From: Methanobacteriota archaeon
GTDB taxonomy: Archaea > Methanobacteriota > Methanobacteria > Methanobacteriales > Methanobacteriaceae
Direction: 5' to 3'
DNA length: 52,972 nt
Assembly (NCBI GenBank): GCA_029556335.1
Contig: JAKQFA010000019.1
Location: 1-52,972 of the forward strand
Shown here: positions 1 through 9,255 of the stretch, in pieces
Layout of the letters: every line of letters starts with the position of its first letter
Position numbering within the stretch: position 1 is the stretch's first letter
The notes under the pieces: model-generated
Seen by the model: only the letters and a program-made list of their open reading frames with translations
Database searches by the model: none
What the model was told of the DNA's origin: nothing
Program-made: the position numbers and the translations under genes

Positions 1-7
1 TAATAGG

Positions 8-704
8 ATTTCCAGACTATTGAGTCTATTTTAAAGCGTTCTTGTTTCTGGCATGAACATCAAAGAAAAAGAAAATTTCCAGACTATTGAGTCTATTTTA
101 AAGCTTTATGAATCGGGTTCGCCATGGCGCGGTTATTTTAAATTTCCAGACTATTGAGTCTATTTTAAAGCCGCGACTATTATCATTTAAGAACTTAAAA
201 GGAGATAGAATTTCCAGACTATTGAGTCTATTTTAAAGCTCATTGGTGGTCTTCTTGTTACTATTTTAGGTAGTTATTTCCAGACTATTGAGTCTATTTT
301 AAAGCCATTAAGAACCATCCATTATTTGATGACGTGATACTCAATTTCCAGACTATTGAGTCTATTTTAAAGCCTTCTAGTTCTTCCTGAATAGGTGCAA
401 ATATTTCTTTATTTCCAGACTATTGAGTCTATTTTAAAGCACCAAACCGCCAACGTCAAGGATATGACTGGATACTATTTCCAGACTATTGAGTCTATTT
501 TAAAGCATCTATTATTTCCTCTAGATCATCACGTTCTAGATAATTTCCAGACTATTGAGTCTATTTTAAAGCGTGGTAGTTATGCAAGTATGTATGTAGA
601 CAGTATGATTTCCAGACTATTGAGTCTATTTTAAAGCAAAAAAAAAATAGGAAGTGAGAATATGGAATACGATTATTTCCAGACTATTGAGTCTATTTTA
701 AAGC
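8..704 (+). CRISPR. CRISPR array, 11 repeats, left-truncated
   Basis: Eleven identical 30-bp repeats start at 8, 75, 142, 210, 276, 344, 411, 477, 543, 608 and 675. Each begins ATTTCCAGAC and ends TTTAAAGC. Ten complete spacers of 35-38 bp lie between them; bases 1-7 are the end of another spacer, so the array continues to the left. The repeat holds a 5-bp hairpin, AGACT-ATTG-AGTCT, followed by a tail whose last 8 bases (TTTAAAGC) resemble the 5' handle of type I-B crRNAs. That suggests transcription left to right with the leader outside the window; the strand is therefore inferred. The last repeat is not degenerate. The neighbouring cas6 is the likely processing enzyme. Confidence 0.98.
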
Positions 705-767
705 CGAGCCGATTTTTGGCTTATTTCCCTAAATAACAGAGCAAAACTCTTCTACAGGGAACTTTGT

Positions 768-810
768 TAGTCCACCTATAATAGTGTTAGGTACTTATAA
801 AGGCGGACTA
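768..810. terminator. Imperfect hairpin between array end and cas2 stop
   Basis: TAGTCCACC (768-776) and GGCGGACTA (802-810) pair at 8 of 9 positions around a 25-nt loop, and the right arm contains the cas2 stop codon. A smaller hairpin, AGCC...GGCT, follows the last repeat at about 708-721. With the array read rightward and cas2 leftward, the two transcription units converge here, so a termination or processing role is plausible. Neither arm is followed by a strong T run. Confidence 0.3.
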
Positions 811-1071
811 GATAATGAGTTCAATGGGATTTTTTTCAATTCCAATAACTTCCATTTGAAAATTTCTTTGATCCTTCAGATTGTAGATAAGAATTGAATC
901 TTTTTCTTTATTGACTAAATCGTTAAGACCTGATTTTAATTTCTTAAATTGTGATATGGATACTTCACCTTCAAAAACAGAATTTTGTCTCCAATGGAGA
1001 TACATTTTAAGAAACTTATGTACCTTATTGACTCTTTTCACATCAACATCATACACAATTAACAAATACAC
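808..1071 (-). CDS. cas2: CRISPR-associated endonuclease Cas2
   Basis: Small Cas2 protein (87 aa) with the N-terminal signature MYLLIVYDVDVKRVNKV; Asp8 is the conserved metal-binding residue. Cas2 dimers bridge two Cas1 dimers in the spacer integration complex. I take the GTG at 1071 as start: it gives the usual Cas2 N-terminus, it overlaps the cas1 stop as TAGTG, and GGATG lies upstream. A GTG at 1080 is also open. It is the last gene of the cas operon, next to the array. Confidence 0.95.
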   Translation of the reverse strand: MYLLIVYDVDVKRVNKVHKFLKMYLHWRQNSVFEGEVSISQFKKLKSGLNDLVNKEKDSILIYNLKDQRNFQMEVIGIEKNPIELII

Positions 1072-2042
1072 TACCACCACATCCGGAAACTTCTATAACG
1101 TTTATCCTCCAGGATGTGTTTAATTAATTTGTAACACTCTAACCTCATCAAGTATTTGTAGGAAACTTTTCTTTTTATCTCTGGGTGTTTGATGGTAGTT
1201 TCTAATTTAGCCTGAAATTCCTTTAAAAAAACACGTTTACCTTTATCATTAAGCATCACACCGACGTCATGTGTAAAATCCTTTTCTGTAATCATGTTGT
1301 TGTTAACTAACTTGAAAAGCACTCTTTCGACTATTACTGGTTTAAATATGTCTGCTATGTCTAACGCTAGAGAAAAACGTCTCTCGGCTGGTTCGTGTAA
1401 GAAGCTAACCGATGGGTGGAGGTATGTATGGTATATTTCAGAAAGGGCACTGACATAAAGTAGCGAATTGCCAAAGGAGATTAAGGCATTAATCTCGTTG
1501 GTTGGGGGTCGAATCTCTCTTTTTTCCATTACAAAATTTTTTAGGATCTTGTTAAAGCTCTGGTAATAGGAATGCCAAATTCTGCCCTCGTTACTCATTA
1601 TTTGAGAAACATCCCCTGCTATAACCTCCTTTTCAATATTTTTAATGAATGGTTCAACATCTTTCCCCTTTTTTTGGTAATAACGCAAAGTTTTAAGAAC
1701 ATTGTTTTTTATTCCCTCAACCATCTCAGCCGCAATTATTGCCCGTTTATTAGGATCTGAATAGTTTTCAGACTGTTTAACTACTACTAAACCAGAATTA
1801 AGCTGTATTCGGGGGTACAAAGAACCTTCATAATAACCATACATGTTAAAAAAATTTACTGGTATTCCTTCCTTCATAAGCATAGAAGAAGCACCAGATT
1901 TAAGAGAAACTTTACCATAACAATTAATTTCATTTATCCTGTTTATAGGGAGGGCTTTTTTACCTTCTTTGTTAATGAAGTAGAGGGTATTAGCTTTTCG
2001 TTCTAATATTCCGTGAGAAGTTATATACAACGGATCTTTCAT
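1071..2042 (-). CDS. cas1: CRISPR-associated integrase Cas1 (subtype I-B)
   Basis: Cas1 of 323 aa, the catalytic subunit of spacer acquisition. The expected metal-binding triad is visible: Glu152 in SNEGRIWH, His216 in VSFLHEP and Asp231 in LALDIADIFKP. The ATG at 2042 gives MKDPLYITSHG, the usual Cas1b N-terminus, and has GGTG six bases upstream; a GTG at 2051 would add three residues. The gene follows cas4 by 9 nt and its stop overlaps the cas2 start, so the three adaptation genes are probably translationally coupled. The family is certain; the I-B assignment rests on the operon. Confidence 0.96.
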   Translation of the reverse strand: MKDPLYITSHGILERKANTLYFINKEGKKALPINRINEINCYGKVSLKSGASSMLMKEGIPVNFFNMYGYYEGSLYPRIQLNSGLVVVKQSENYSDPNKRAIIAAEMVEGIKNNVLKTLRYYQKKGKDVEPFIKNIEKEVIAGDVSQIMSNEGRIWHSYYQSFNKILKNFVMEKREIRPPTNEINALISFGNSLLYVSALSEIYHTYLHPSVSFLHEPAERRFSLALDIADIFKPVIVERVLFKLVNNNMITEKDFTHDVGVMLNDKGKRVFLKEFQAKLETTIKHPEIKRKVSYKYLMRLECYKLIKHILEDKRYRSFRMWW

Positions 2043-2051
2043 TGGGAACAC

Positions 2052-2540
2052 CTATACAAAGCACAGTTCGTAATACGTGCATCTTTTACAGTATGGTTTA
2101 CGTATAACCGGCGGAGGCAACAATTTAGATACAACCTTTTTAATATCGATAATAATTTTTTCTATTTCTTTCTCTTTGTCTGGAGTTAAAACAATTTTTT
2201 CCCGTTTTTTTTCTTCAGGATAAACTAACATCCCCTCCATCTCTTTTCCCATCTTTTTAGCATACCACAGATAATAGTAAAGCTGGAACCTAACAGGTTC
2301 TTCCAACTTACTAGACTTTTTTATTTCAAAAATAGTATTTTTTTCACCAGTTTTTGCAAAATCAAAGGCAATATCACCCAGATGGATGTTTTTCTTTTCC
2401 CGGGAGTAACTTTTTTCGTGGATATGCCTACCGATGATAATATCATCGTTGTCGTAGTTCATGTTTATTTGGTTAGCGAAAAACCAAAGCTCACGCTTAC
2501 AGGCGACATAGTATTGGACCATTACTCCAGTGATTCTCAT
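2052..2540 (-). CDS. cas4: CRISPR-associated exonuclease Cas4
   Basis: A 162-aa RecB-like nuclease. It shows the N-terminal GRHIHE motif, the catalytic FEIKKS strand (E-x-K) and a QLYYYLWYA helix. Cys14, Cys151, Cys154 and Cys160 match the four Fe-S ligands of Cas4. Cas4 trims prespacers and helps select PAM and orientation with Cas1-Cas2. GAGGTTTTA precedes the ATG. It lies 15 nt after cas3 and directly before cas1. Confidence 0.96.
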   Translation of the reverse strand: MRITGVMVQYYVACKRELWFFANQINMNYDNDDIIIGRHIHEKSYSREKKNIHLGDIAFDFAKTGEKNTIFEIKKSSKLEEPVRFQLYYYLWYAKKMGKEMEGMLVYPEEKKREKIVLTPDKEKEIEKIIIDIKKVVSKLLPPPVIRKPYCKRCTYYELCFV

Positions 2541-2555
2541 TAAAACCTCAAGATA

Positions 2556-4943
2556 TTAAATTATAAAAACCTCTTCTTGGTTATATGGAATAAATCCTGT
2601 TTCTATATTATATTTTCGATCTAAATCAATATTAACGATGTATCCTAACCATTCATTTTCAATAAGAGTTTTACCTATCTTATTAGAATCAACGGAAATA
2701 ATATAATTGTAAAAATCAGTTTTTATTTCTAAAAATAGATTTTTTCGTTCAAATCGATTTTTATTTTTCATTATTTCTTTATATCTTTCCCAAATCTCTT
2801 TAGCAGATTCATCTACTTCTACAAATACATCAATTTTTTCATAACTATTTTCTATAAGTTTAAATTCTTTTTTCAAATCATAAAATTTTAATTTGTTTAT
2901 GTACGAAATAATATCGGTCGAATAATCTTGAGATCCCCGGACTTTAATATAATCATAATAATTTGGCACTGCAGAAAGATTAAAATCCTTTTCAGCTACA
3001 AGGCAATTGGAACCTATGACATCTAAAGTGGCGTTTATCAAAATAGAACTATAAACATATGTATAGAAATTTCTACCATTCTCATCTACTATGTTTACAA
3101 CTGTAACTTGACCTTTATCTCTTCCATTATTCCTATTGCAACGGCCAGCAGTTTGTACAATACTATCCAAAGGCGCCATATCTCTGAAAATGTAGTCAAC
3201 AGAAATGTCAACCCCTGCTTCAACTACTTGTGTAGTTATAATTATATTGCGCCTTCCTTCACTCTCTTTAATCTTTTTTATTCGTTTAAGACGATGATCA
3301 GGAATTATTAGAGAGGATAAATTAATTAATTGTAAATTGTCAGAATAAGCAATACCTTCACTACTAATCTCAAGATTTTCACCTAATTCTTCTTTGATAT
3401 AATTATAAAAATTTTGAGAAGCATTAATAGTGTTCAATACAATCATGAAATCCTTTTTGGGCTGCGAGATTATCTCATTCAATACAGTAGATTTAAATTC
3501 ATTAAAATTGACAGGAGTTAAGTTAAAATAATAGTTTATTCTATCAAATTTTTCGAAATACTTTTCCTTATTTGGAACTAAAGACTTTATTTCTATTTCC
3601 TTTTTGAATATTAAAGGTTCTGTGGCTGTCATTAATATGATCCAACAGTTAAATGCCTCACATAGATATTTAAGAGTATGATTAAGTAGCTGCCAGTAAT
3701 GGTAGGGAATGGATTGTATTTCATCCAGTATGATAATTGAGTTGGTCATATTATGGAATTTCCTTGCAGCCCTGTTTTTATTAGTTATTAAGCTGTAAAA
3801 GAACTGGATAAAAGTAGTAATGACAACTTCCGAGTACCATCCTTCAGTTAACAGTTGTGATTGATGGGAACTAATGTCTAGTTCTTTTTCTGTTTTGTAA
3901 CTCATATCGGATAAATGATGGTGTTTTAATAGCTCGTTTGAAAATGTATTAGACGATTTACTTTTCGTTTTTAGAACTGAAGTTAAAACATCAGCGTTTT
4001 GATCAATTATACTCAAAAAGGGCAGTGAATATATTATTTTAGGCAAAAACCCTAGTTTATTTTCTACAGCTTTTCTTAATTTTAACGCAAAAGAAAATGC
4101 AGATAATGTCTTACCACAACCAGTTGGTAAATTAATTGATAAAATTCTATCTTTTTGTAAGTCCAAGTCTTTCAAAGAATTTATAACCTCTTTATAAGAT
4201 TTTTCTCTGATATTGTCGATATCTTTTTCTGGATTCCCAAATACAGCTTTTTTATAGTCATCTACGATAGTATCAGAAATTTCAGTTCTTGGAGGTAATG
4301 GAGTTTCCGATGCATCCATTTTGTCTGCATCTAGGAGTACGGAATAAAAAAATAAGGTTAAAAAATAATAATCAGATCCATTTTTCCTTGAAAGTTTCCT
4401 TATATCCTTTTTTATATGTTTGACCATCTTTTCGAAGTTTAAAAAGAAATTTAAAATATCAACATCAAAATTTCTATAAAACTCCTCTAATGCTGGAAAA
4501 TTATTTTTCTTTATATCGTTTAACTGTCTTTTTACAACTTCCAGATCCTTTAATTTTTCATATTCCCCATCCATCCCTCGGAGATTGTTGATATTTCCAT
4601 GATGTCTAAGTACAATTAACCAGGAGATTGGGGCTAAATACCAATACTCTTCAATTTCATTCTTCTCGATGTAACTTTTAATACAAAAGTAACTAAAAAT
4701 TGATGATAATAGACCATGTCGAGCTTTTTCGGTTTTTTCATGGTCCATCAGATATTTCTGGAAATAGGTGGTTGATTTGGCAAAATCATGAGTTATGCCA
4801 ATTAAAAAGGCCACATGGGACAATAACTCTTTGTCAACCACCTCTTTTTGAAGCACAGTTTCTTTGCAAAAATTTGCTACATTCAATAGATGGACTTCTA
4901 ATGGTTTATTAGGATGGGATTTCAAGTTAAAAGAAGATGACAT
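2556..4943 (-). CDS. cas3: CRISPR-associated nuclease-helicase Cas3
   Basis: Cas3 with an N-terminal HD nuclease fused to an SF2 helicase, recruited by Cascade to degrade target DNA. Numbering from the ATG at 4943 (795 aa): HD motif near His52-Asp53 (GITHDFAK), second histidines in ARHG and LRHHG (about 76 and 114-115), Walker A LPTGCGKT at 272-279, DEIQ at 407-410, MTATEP near 438 and QTAGRCNRN near 598-606. A longer reading from a TTG at 4955 is open, but its TTGGTGATT is better explained as the ribosome binding site of the ATG. The start overlaps the cas5 end by 17 nt. Confidence 0.95.
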   Translation of the reverse strand: MSSSFNLKSHPNKPLEVHLLNVANFCKETVLQKEVVDKELLSHVAFLIGITHDFAKSTTYFQKYLMDHEKTEKARHGLLSSIFSYFCIKSYIEKNEIEEYWYLAPISWLIVLRHHGNINNLRGMDGEYEKLKDLEVVKRQLNDIKKNNFPALEEFYRNFDVDILNFFLNFEKMVKHIKKDIRKLSRKNGSDYYFLTLFFYSVLLDADKMDASETPLPPRTEISDTIVDDYKKAVFGNPEKDIDNIREKSYKEVINSLKDLDLQKDRILSINLPTGCGKTLSAFSFALKLRKAVENKLGFLPKIIYSLPFLSIIDQNADVLTSVLKTKSKSSNTFSNELLKHHHLSDMSYKTEKELDISSHQSQLLTEGWYSEVVITTFIQFFYSLITNKNRAARKFHNMTNSIIILDEIQSIPYHYWQLLNHTLKYLCEAFNCWIILMTATEPLIFKKEIEIKSLVPNKEKYFEKFDRINYYFNLTPVNFNEFKSTVLNEIISQPKKDFMIVLNTINASQNFYNYIKEELGENLEISSEGIAYSDNLQLINLSSLIIPDHRLKRIKKIKESEGRRNIIITTQVVEAGVDISVDYIFRDMAPLDSIVQTAGRCNRNNGRDKGQVTVVNIVDENGRNFYTYVYSSILINATLDVIGSNCLVAEKDFNLSAVPNYYDYIKVRGSQDYSTDIISYINKLKFYDLKKEFKLIENSYEKIDVFVEVDESAKEIWERYKEIMKNKNRFERKNLFLEIKTDFYNYIISVDSNKIGKTLIENEWLGYIVNIDLDRKYNIETGFIPYNQEEVFII

Positions 4944-5640
4944 TTGAATCACCAACTGAATAACATTCTCCTTCCACTATTACAATATCTTGTCCATTTT
5001 CTTCATAGTAAAATTCTTGAAAACTTTGAACAACCCTTTCAGGAGTAATGAATGCTGGTGATTTAGTCATGCCATATTTTTTACCAGGTTCTATCTTGAT
5101 TTTTGCTTTTTCTCTTGGAACAACACTGTTTATTCTAAAGTCTTTCCCCTTAACATAGTTTTTAATGGGCACGAAATAGGCTCCACCCACAAGATTTACG
5201 TTTGCTAAACATTCAGATATACCCAAATAAGGAGTGTAAATTGATTTATGCTCTGATAAAAGAGTGAAAAAATCATCTCTTACCACATTATCTTTCAGCC
5301 ATAAATAAATCCTATATTTAACATCTTTTAGAAATTCAGCTGGTAATTGGGTTCTTTGCCCTTTATTATCAGACAATAGGAACCCTGTCTTTGTGTCAAT
5401 TAAATTCAAGTTCATTCGCATTTTTTTTATGGGTTTCATTATTTCCAGAGCAAATGCGCTGTTTGATGGTTTGAAAATTTCGTAATAACTGTTCCTTTCA
5501 TAACCAAGGATTCCTGATACAATGCCAGCCAACGTTGTTCTGCTTGGAAATGGATAGGATAAAGTGGAGGTGGTGGTGTATCCACGCCTAAAATATCCAT
5601 AATCTCCCCATATATCAAAAACCACTATCTTATCGATCAT
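4927..5640 (-). CDS. cas5: Cascade subunit Cas5 (subtype I-B)
   Basis: A 237-aa RAMP protein resembling Cas5h. The N-terminal strand VVFDIWGDYGYFRRGYT and the segment YPFPSRTTLAGIVSGILG are typical of Cas5, which caps the 5' handle of crRNA in Cascade. The ATG at 5640 has GAGG seven bases upstream; a TTG at 5652 would add four residues with no advantage. It sits between cas7 (15-nt gap) and cas3 (17-nt overlap). Confidence 0.94.
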   Translation of the reverse strand: MIDKIVVFDIWGDYGYFRRGYTTTSTLSYPFPSRTTLAGIVSGILGYERNSYYEIFKPSNSAFALEIMKPIKKMRMNLNLIDTKTGFLLSDNKGQRTQLPAEFLKDVKYRIYLWLKDNVVRDDFFTLLSEHKSIYTPYLGISECLANVNLVGGAYFVPIKNYVKGKDFRINSVVPREKAKIKIEPGKKYGMTKSPAFITPERVVQSFQEFYYEENGQDIVIVEGECYSVGDSNVIFF

Positions 5641-5655
5641 AGAATTCCTCAATCA

Positions 5656-6639
5656 TCAGATATCAAGTTGATTGGCAGGAAAATTATTTTTTATTAAATA
5701 GTCAATAAGATCTCCTTTTATTATCTTGTCACCGTCTTTAAATATAACTGAAGAATCTAGTTTAACATCTACAGAGTATATCTTACTTAAATTTAATTTT
5801 AAAACTGCTACAAGCTCTGTAATATCTATTTGTACTTCTTCAATACTTCTTAATTTTCTATCATCATCTAGTTCATGAACTATCTTAATTTTTTTGTCAA
5901 GATCTCCAATGAAATAGTTTTTTTCGCTATAGGTAACTTTGAACAAAATTCTTGGCATTTGCCCGAATTTAGATCGCGTTATTAAGTTTTTTGTACCATT
6001 CCAGATTCCATCAATGAGTAGCGACTCATCTTCACTTGTCATTAATGTTTTTTCAGCTGCATTCTCATTAATTACTCCATAAAATGATATTAAAGAGTAT
6101 GGAAGGATATATTCTTCCCTAAATGTTTTTTGTTTTTTACCTTCAACAGATGCAAAGGCTCCCGTTCCTTTTATATGTTTCATCTCAACTTTATGTAAGG
6201 ATCGTCCGAATCGGAATTGAACAGGGCCAGTTAAGGTTATGGAACTTTTTTGGTTGTTCTTTTTTTCAATTGGTATCGTTCCCCCAAATAGCCTTACATC
6301 GACACAACTGTTTAAAATGTTCTTATACATGTTTTCTTTCATTTCTTCCAATGAGAAATCATTTTTATTGGCTTTATTACCCTCTTCATCCAAGAGAAAA
6401 TCTTCCGCCCTTAATTTTGCATTTTGAATTTTTCCTGGTTCATACTCGATTTCCTTTACGAAAATTTCCCTATTTTTATAATCATGCAGATAATCTCTAA
6501 TGGTTCGCTTCAGACGTACATCTGTAACTATGTTAATTTCAGTTTCTTCATCAATCCTGGGTTTATTTTCGTCTAATGGATCCCCATTTGGGTTTGCATA
6601 GGATATATCATACAAAAAAACAAGTTCAGATCTGTTCAT
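5656..6639 (-). CDS. cas7: Cascade backbone Cas7 (Csh2 type)
   Basis: A 327-aa Cas7 of the Csh2 group. The opening YDISYANPNGDPLDENKPRID is the family signature, and several copies would bind along the crRNA. Near residue 160 is TGPVQFRFGRSLHKVE, a conserved RAMP core strand, and a GTGAFAS loop follows at about 177-183. GGTGATTAA precedes the ATG. The start lies against the cas8b stop (no gap), so the two are probably coupled. Confidence 0.95.
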   Translation of the reverse strand: MNRSELVFLYDISYANPNGDPLDENKPRIDEETEINIVTDVRLKRTIRDYLHDYKNREIFVKEIEYEPGKIQNAKLRAEDFLLDEEGNKANKNDFSLEEMKENMYKNILNSCVDVRLFGGTIPIEKKNNQKSSITLTGPVQFRFGRSLHKVEMKHIKGTGAFASVEGKKQKTFREEYILPYSLISFYGVINENAAEKTLMTSEDESLLIDGIWNGTKNLITRSKFGQMPRILFKVTYSEKNYFIGDLDKKIKIVHELDDDRKLRSIEEVQIDITELVAVLKLNLSKIYSVDVKLDSSVIFKDGDKIIKGDLIDYLIKNNFPANQLDI

Positions 6640-8502
6640 TTAATCACCTTCTTTTTTTGATTTAAAAATTCCGTTGAGAGTAAATCCTAATACAAAATAA
6701 AAGCTGGTTTCATCTCTTGAAAGTTTCCAGTTTCCATTTGATTTTAATATGTTGATAGAAATTAATTCCTCTAAATTTGGATAAGCAGCTTTATATTCTC
6801 TTAACTTATTAATTACCATTGGATACAACTTTTGAATCTTTTTTTGATCCAATGAAAGACCCCACAATTTAGTCATAAATGGAGCAGATCCCAAAGATTT
6901 ATACTGTATATTAGTTAATTTCTTGGTTATTAAGCCCATCAAAAAGGCCGCTTTCTTATCGGGAGTGTCAATGAATTCACCATATACCTCAAAAAAATCT
7001 TTTTCATTGTCTTCTTCATTATGCGAACCAATTTTCATTTTATCAACACCTTTAAGTAAATTTAACTCATTTAAAAACATGTAAAGCATCAATGCTTCGG
7101 TGGTTAGTGATTTCATCTCATAATCATTTTCTAAATCGTTTCGATGAGCATTTCTTATTTTATTCATAAAATGTAAAATTAGAAAGTCTTTATTGATTTT
7201 TTTTCCACCTACAATAGAGCCAATGATGTCTAAGAAGTTTTTATTAGTTTTTGAAGAAAAGAAATCTCTTAAAAAACCGGCGTACCAGTTGTTTCTATTG
7301 ATGTAATTCTTCTTAGTTTTGCTACGCCTTAATCCTATGAAGTCTCCATCTACTTTACTTCCAAAGTTCAGCTTTAGATTTTCTTCTTTGAACAGAATAT
7401 CTTTTCTTACAATTTCTTGTGCCTCATAAATACTCTTCATCCACGAAGGGAGTATACTTTCAGTGTAATTCAAAATATCAAGAAATTTTCCACCACCTTT
7501 TAAATCATAAAAAAGGAATTTGAATTCTAGAATGTCGTCCATATTTTTTACAATAGAATAAAGAGTATAGTCATCTTCCTCATCTTCTTCTAGAAGTAGT
7601 CCATCTTCATATTTCTTTAATTTATCAATTTTTTCTTTATATGCATCCTCAACAACTCTATAAAACTTTTCAAATTCCTCTTGGTCACCTTTAAACAAAA
7701 AGTTGGGGATGACATAATATTTCAGTGCAAATAGATTAAAGGAAAGGTACTGCTGTACAAATTTTTTACCTGCCTCAAGGTAAACAGCACAGTTTTCACA
7801 AATAGGAACTTGTTTCCAGTGATCAGTCTGTATTAAATTGGGAACATTGCCTTTTTTATCTGCCGTAGAAAATGAAAAACCAAAAGCATTAGGAACAAAT
7901 CCATAAACCACTGTTTCTTTATCACATAAATAACAGGTCCCTTCACCAGCTGATTCCCCAATAGACTCCAAGTAGTGGTAACGTTTCACAGATTCCTCTA
8001 AAAGGATTTCTTTAAATATGGGATAATCACCAACAAATTTATTTTCTAAACCTTCTTGGATTGAAATGGATAATAAAACATTATCTCTGTCTTTTTTATC
8101 GATAGAATTAAATTTTTCATCTAGATCCAAGATAATCTGTTCTTCATTTCCTTCTAGAGCCTTGGCAACTTTATCCAGGAATATTGGGTCTTTATGTTTT
8201 TTGAACCATTCTAAAATACGACGTTCAAAGGTCGATTGTACTTTTGTAATAAGCGATGATGGAGCGAAGTCGGTTCCTCTTGGAGGTCCGCCTTTGTATA
8301 AGAATTTTTTTGTATCGTGTTTACTTAATTGTTGTTCTACTACCGAATTGTATTTTAATTTTCCATCATTTTCTTCTAAATTGATGATAAGAATCCTTTT
8401 TGTTTTGCTAATTAATTTTGCAGTGTCCAAGAAAACATCAAGATCATCAAGATTTTCGTGACCCACAATAAATTTACCTAAACTAAAGAGAGCTCCTATC
8501 AA
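6640..8502 (-). CDS. cas8b: Cascade large subunit Cas8b (Csh1 type)
   Basis: A 620-aa protein at the position of the I-B large subunit, resembling Csh1. It has a zinc-finger-like pair CYLC (Cys190, Cys193) and CENC (Cys235, Cys238), as expected in Cas8b, which recognises the PAM and recruits Cas3. The start is a TTG at 8502: no in-frame ATG lies nearby, and GGGGTGAG ends four bases upstream, itself spanning the cas6 stop. Large-subunit sequences diverge quickly, so the call leans on size, cysteine pairs and position. Confidence 0.9.
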   Translation of the reverse strand: MIGALFSLGKFIVGHENLDDLDVFLDTAKLISKTKRILIINLEENDGKLKYNSVVEQQLSKHDTKKFLYKGGPPRGTDFAPSSLITKVQSTFERRILEWFKKHKDPIFLDKVAKALEGNEEQIILDLDEKFNSIDKKDRDNVLLSISIQEGLENKFVGDYPIFKEILLEESVKRYHYLESIGESAGEGTCYLCDKETVVYGFVPNAFGFSFSTADKKGNVPNLIQTDHWKQVPICENCAVYLEAGKKFVQQYLSFNLFALKYYVIPNFLFKGDQEEFEKFYRVVEDAYKEKIDKLKKYEDGLLLEEDEEDDYTLYSIVKNMDDILEFKFLFYDLKGGGKFLDILNYTESILPSWMKSIYEAQEIVRKDILFKEENLKLNFGSKVDGDFIGLRRSKTKKNYINRNNWYAGFLRDFFSSKTNKNFLDIIGSIVGGKKINKDFLILHFMNKIRNAHRNDLENDYEMKSLTTEALMLYMFLNELNLLKGVDKMKIGSHNEEDNEKDFFEVYGEFIDTPDKKAAFLMGLITKKLTNIQYKSLGSAPFMTKLWGLSLDQKKIQKLYPMVINKLREYKAAYPNLEELISINILKSNGNWKLSRDETSFYFVLGFTLNGIFKSKKEGD

Positions 8503-8506
8503 AAAC

Positions 8507-9208
8507 TCACCCCACTACATTGATCATTCCAAATCCTAGAGAGTTCTTTTCCCCCAAACCACAATCCATTATGAACTTATAAAACTTTTTATCGTCCATG
8601 TTGAATTTCTCCAGATTCTTCCACAAGGTTCCAATAATCAGGAACATCTTATCTGCCTTTTTAACCCGTACCGCAACTTCTCGGTCGAATTCAAACCGAT
8701 CAAAAATATTGCCATCAAAAAAATAATTTAAATCATGATAAGCGTTGTATTTCTTCAGAGCATTATCTTTTAGCCGCTCTAAGAAGAATGAAAAATCGTT
8801 AGTATTCTTTAAGGAGTAATATCTATTTTTACGACTCTCTTCATATAGTACGATGGGTGTACTGGTTATAAATCGTCTTTTTAGATGTGGCTTGAATATC
8901 TTTACTTGCTCCAGATTCATGCGCTGTTTTCCCAAGTAAAAATTATCCATATTTTTTAATGATTCTTTCAAAAGACGTATAAAACCCGTTTTAGGTGACG
9001 TGATTATTAGATTCTTAGTTTCATTCGTTTTAAAGTCGGATACAGGGAATATGTTAGAAAAAGAGAAATATTTGAAACCACCAGAATCGTGATAATTTGA
9101 ATAGAGCGTGTTTTTGAGCAAAGAATAGATAAAACCCTGGATGGTGTGTTTATTCACAGAATCGTATTTAGAATATCCATCTGGAATGAACTTAATAATT
9201 AATCTCAT
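8507..9208 (-). CDS. cas6: CRISPR RNA endonuclease Cas6
   Basis: A 233-aa Cas6, which cuts the repeat transcript to release crRNAs. The C-terminal glycine-rich loop GLGEKNSLGFGMINVVG is the family hallmark. His21 and His40 in the N-terminal half are candidate catalytic histidines; I cannot tell which acts. It is the first gene of the cas operon, with GGAGG and AGGG before the ATG and a TATA box about 50 nt upstream. Confidence 0.94.
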   Translation of the reverse strand: MRLIIKFIPDGYSKYDSVNKHTIQGFIYSLLKNTLYSNYHDSGGFKYFSFSNIFPVSDFKTNETKNLIITSPKTGFIRLLKESLKNMDNFYLGKQRMNLEQVKIFKPHLKRRFITSTPIVLYEESRKNRYYSLKNTNDFSFFLERLKDNALKKYNAYHDLNYFFDGNIFDRFEFDREVAVRVKKADKMFLIIGTLWKNLEKFNMDDKKFYKFIMDCGLGEKNSLGFGMINVVG

Positions 9209-9255
9209 ATAGCCCTGATATCCTCCATTTTATAGAATGATGTTAGGGACAGTAG

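Noticed and set aside
395..634. Reading frame of 79 codons within the array
   Set aside because: It is made of the CRISPR repeat translated three times with spacers between; the repeat periodicity explains it.
4944..4955. TTG start for cas3 twelve bases upstream
   Set aside because: TTGGTGATT there is better read as the ribosome binding site of the ATG at 4943.
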